A DNA stretch of 14,958 bases from JASFQI01 sp050115555 (GTDB lineage: Bacteria > Desulfobacterota > DSM-4660 > Desulfatiglandales > HGW-15): positions 1 to 14,958 of the forward strand of contig JASFQI010000097.1 of NCBI GenBank assembly GCA_050115555.1. The letters are read 5' to 3'. The notes below the pieces were generated by a model. It saw only the letters and a program-made list of their open reading frames with translations, ran no database searches and had not been told where the DNA came from. Both the position numbers and the translations under genes were made by a program. Below are positions 14,258 through 14,958 of the stretch, one piece after another (within the stretch, counting starts at the first letter, position 1; every line of letters starts with the position of its first letter).

Positions 14258-14958
14258 TCAGCCTTTCATGCGCTCGTTTTCCGGATCAAAGAGCGGCGCG
14301 CCTCCCACGGCCTCAATGGTCACCGGGTAGGTCTCTCCGAAGTACTCCACCAGGAAGCGATTGCCCTTCTCCGCCCGATCCGGCGGCAGGTAGGCCATGA
14401 GAATGAACTTGCCCAGGGACGGGCCGGATCCGGTGCTGGTCACATAGGAGCGGCGCCCCTTGCGGTCCTCAATGGGGTCTCCATCGAGGGTCAACACGGG
14501 GCAGTGGCCGACCATGTACCGCTTCTCGCCCGAGGAGGAGGTGTGATCGTCTACGGTCAGGGTGCACAGGACAGCGGCGGGTTCCTCGTCACGGGCCTTG
14601 AGGTAAGCCTCTTTGCCGATGAAGTCCTGGGGCTTGACCTTGGGACGGGCCATACCCGCTTCCACGGCGTTGTACTCCGTATCCAGCTCATTGCCGTAGA
14701 GCCGATAGTTCTTCTCCAGTCGGGCCGTGGTCCCGTAGACGCCGATGCCGGCGGGCACCACCCCGTACTTCTGTCCGGCCTCCCACAGGATGTCCCAGAG
14801 GCGTCGGCCGCTCTCGAACGGACAGTAGAGCTCCCACCCGAGCTCGCCTACGTAGGAGATGCGAAGCGCCCACACCGGCACGGCGCCGATGGTGATCTGC
14901 CGTGCCGTGCCGAAAGGGAACCCGCCTGCGGACATGTCGTCCTCCGTGACCGACTGGA
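14258..14958 (-). CDS. Dimethylglycine/sarcosine dehydrogenase-like protein, C-terminal GcvT domain (cut by window edge)
   Basis: The last 233 or so residues of a longer protein; the frame is open to the window edge and continues the family upstream of the first ATG (QSVTEDDMSAGGFPFGTAR). The GcvT/aminomethyltransferase fold that binds tetrahydrofolate is shown by FPFGTAR, RISYVGELGWELYCPFESGRRLWDIL, GVYGTTARLEKNYRLYGNEL, NAVEAGM and FIGKEAYLKA; a C-terminal barrel ends in PVTIEAVGGAPLFDPENERMKG. This combination is typical of dimethylglycine and sarcosine dehydrogenases, about 800 residues, whose N-terminal FAD part would lie to the right. They make methylene-THF and reduce ETF. A free-standing aminomethyltransferase is less likely. 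It heads the operon with etfB and etfA. Confidence 0.82.
   Translation of the reverse strand, partial: QSVTEDDMSAGGFPFGTARQITIGAVPVWALRISYVGELGWELYCPFESGRRLWDILWEAGQKYGVVPAGIGVYGTTARLEKNYRLYGNELDTEYNAVEAGMARPKVKPQDFIGKEAYLKARDEEPAAVLCTLTVDDHTSSSGEKRYMVGHCPVLTLDGDPIEDRKGRRSYVTSTGSGPSLGKFILMAYLPPDRAEKGNRFLVEYFGETYPVTIEAVGGAPLFDPENERMKG

Noticed and set aside
1..14958. CRISPR array, restriction or phage defence system
   Set aside because: No spaced direct repeats of CRISPR type and no defence gene; the lone HNH protein has no partner that would support a defence call.

Overview
The window is most likely chromosomal DNA from an anaerobic Desulfobacterota (former Deltaproteobacteria)-type bacterium. 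This is an inference. It rests on a selenocysteine formate dehydrogenase with a bacterial SECIS hairpin, a ModE-type regulator without a molybdate-binding domain, an FmdE-family protein, and an ETF operon next to a dimethylglycine dehydrogenase-like protein. The genes look high in G+C. No intact mobile element, CRISPR array or rRNA gene was seen.

Layout, left to right. (1) 1-640: a tyrosine recombinase remnant pointing at the 3' end of a tRNA gene, which looks like an old integration scar. (2) 641-1222: tadA and tRNA-Ser(CGA) on the minus strand. The tadA reading frame has no stop codon before the tRNA and runs through the whole tRNA gene. (3) 1411-3984: a small HNH endonuclease, a sirtuin plus SAM hydrolase pair, and the tRNA methyltransferase TrmO. 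(4) 3970-8260: a molybdenum/tungsten-formate module of FmdE-family protein, ModE-like regulator and selenoprotein FdhA. It has recognisable promoters, a ModE-box-like site over the fmdE promoter and a palindrome against the fdhA promoter. (5) 8604-9575: folD, closed by a strong intrinsic terminator. (6) 9670-12422: acyl-CoA synthetase and MFS transporter with a 4-base overlap. (7) 12508-14958, minus strand: the end of a dimethylglycine/sarcosine dehydrogenase-like gene, then etfB and etfA.

How the genes could work together (inference). Demethylation of dimethylglycine or sarcosine by the protein cut at the right edge would send electrons to EtfAB and methylene groups to tetrahydrofolate. FolD would oxidise methylene-THF to formyl-THF, and FdhA would interconvert formate and CO2. 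The ModE-like regulator and FmdE-family protein fit metal-dependent control and cofactor supply for FdhA. The sirtuin and the acyl-CoA synthetase could be linked, since acyl-CoA synthetases are frequent lysine-deacylation targets, but they are far apart here.

No wholly new system was recognised. The most unusual features are the tadA frame that uses a tRNA gene as its 3' end, the ModE-like operator on the fmdE promoter, and two regulators/enzymes whose best promoters predict leaderless mRNAs.
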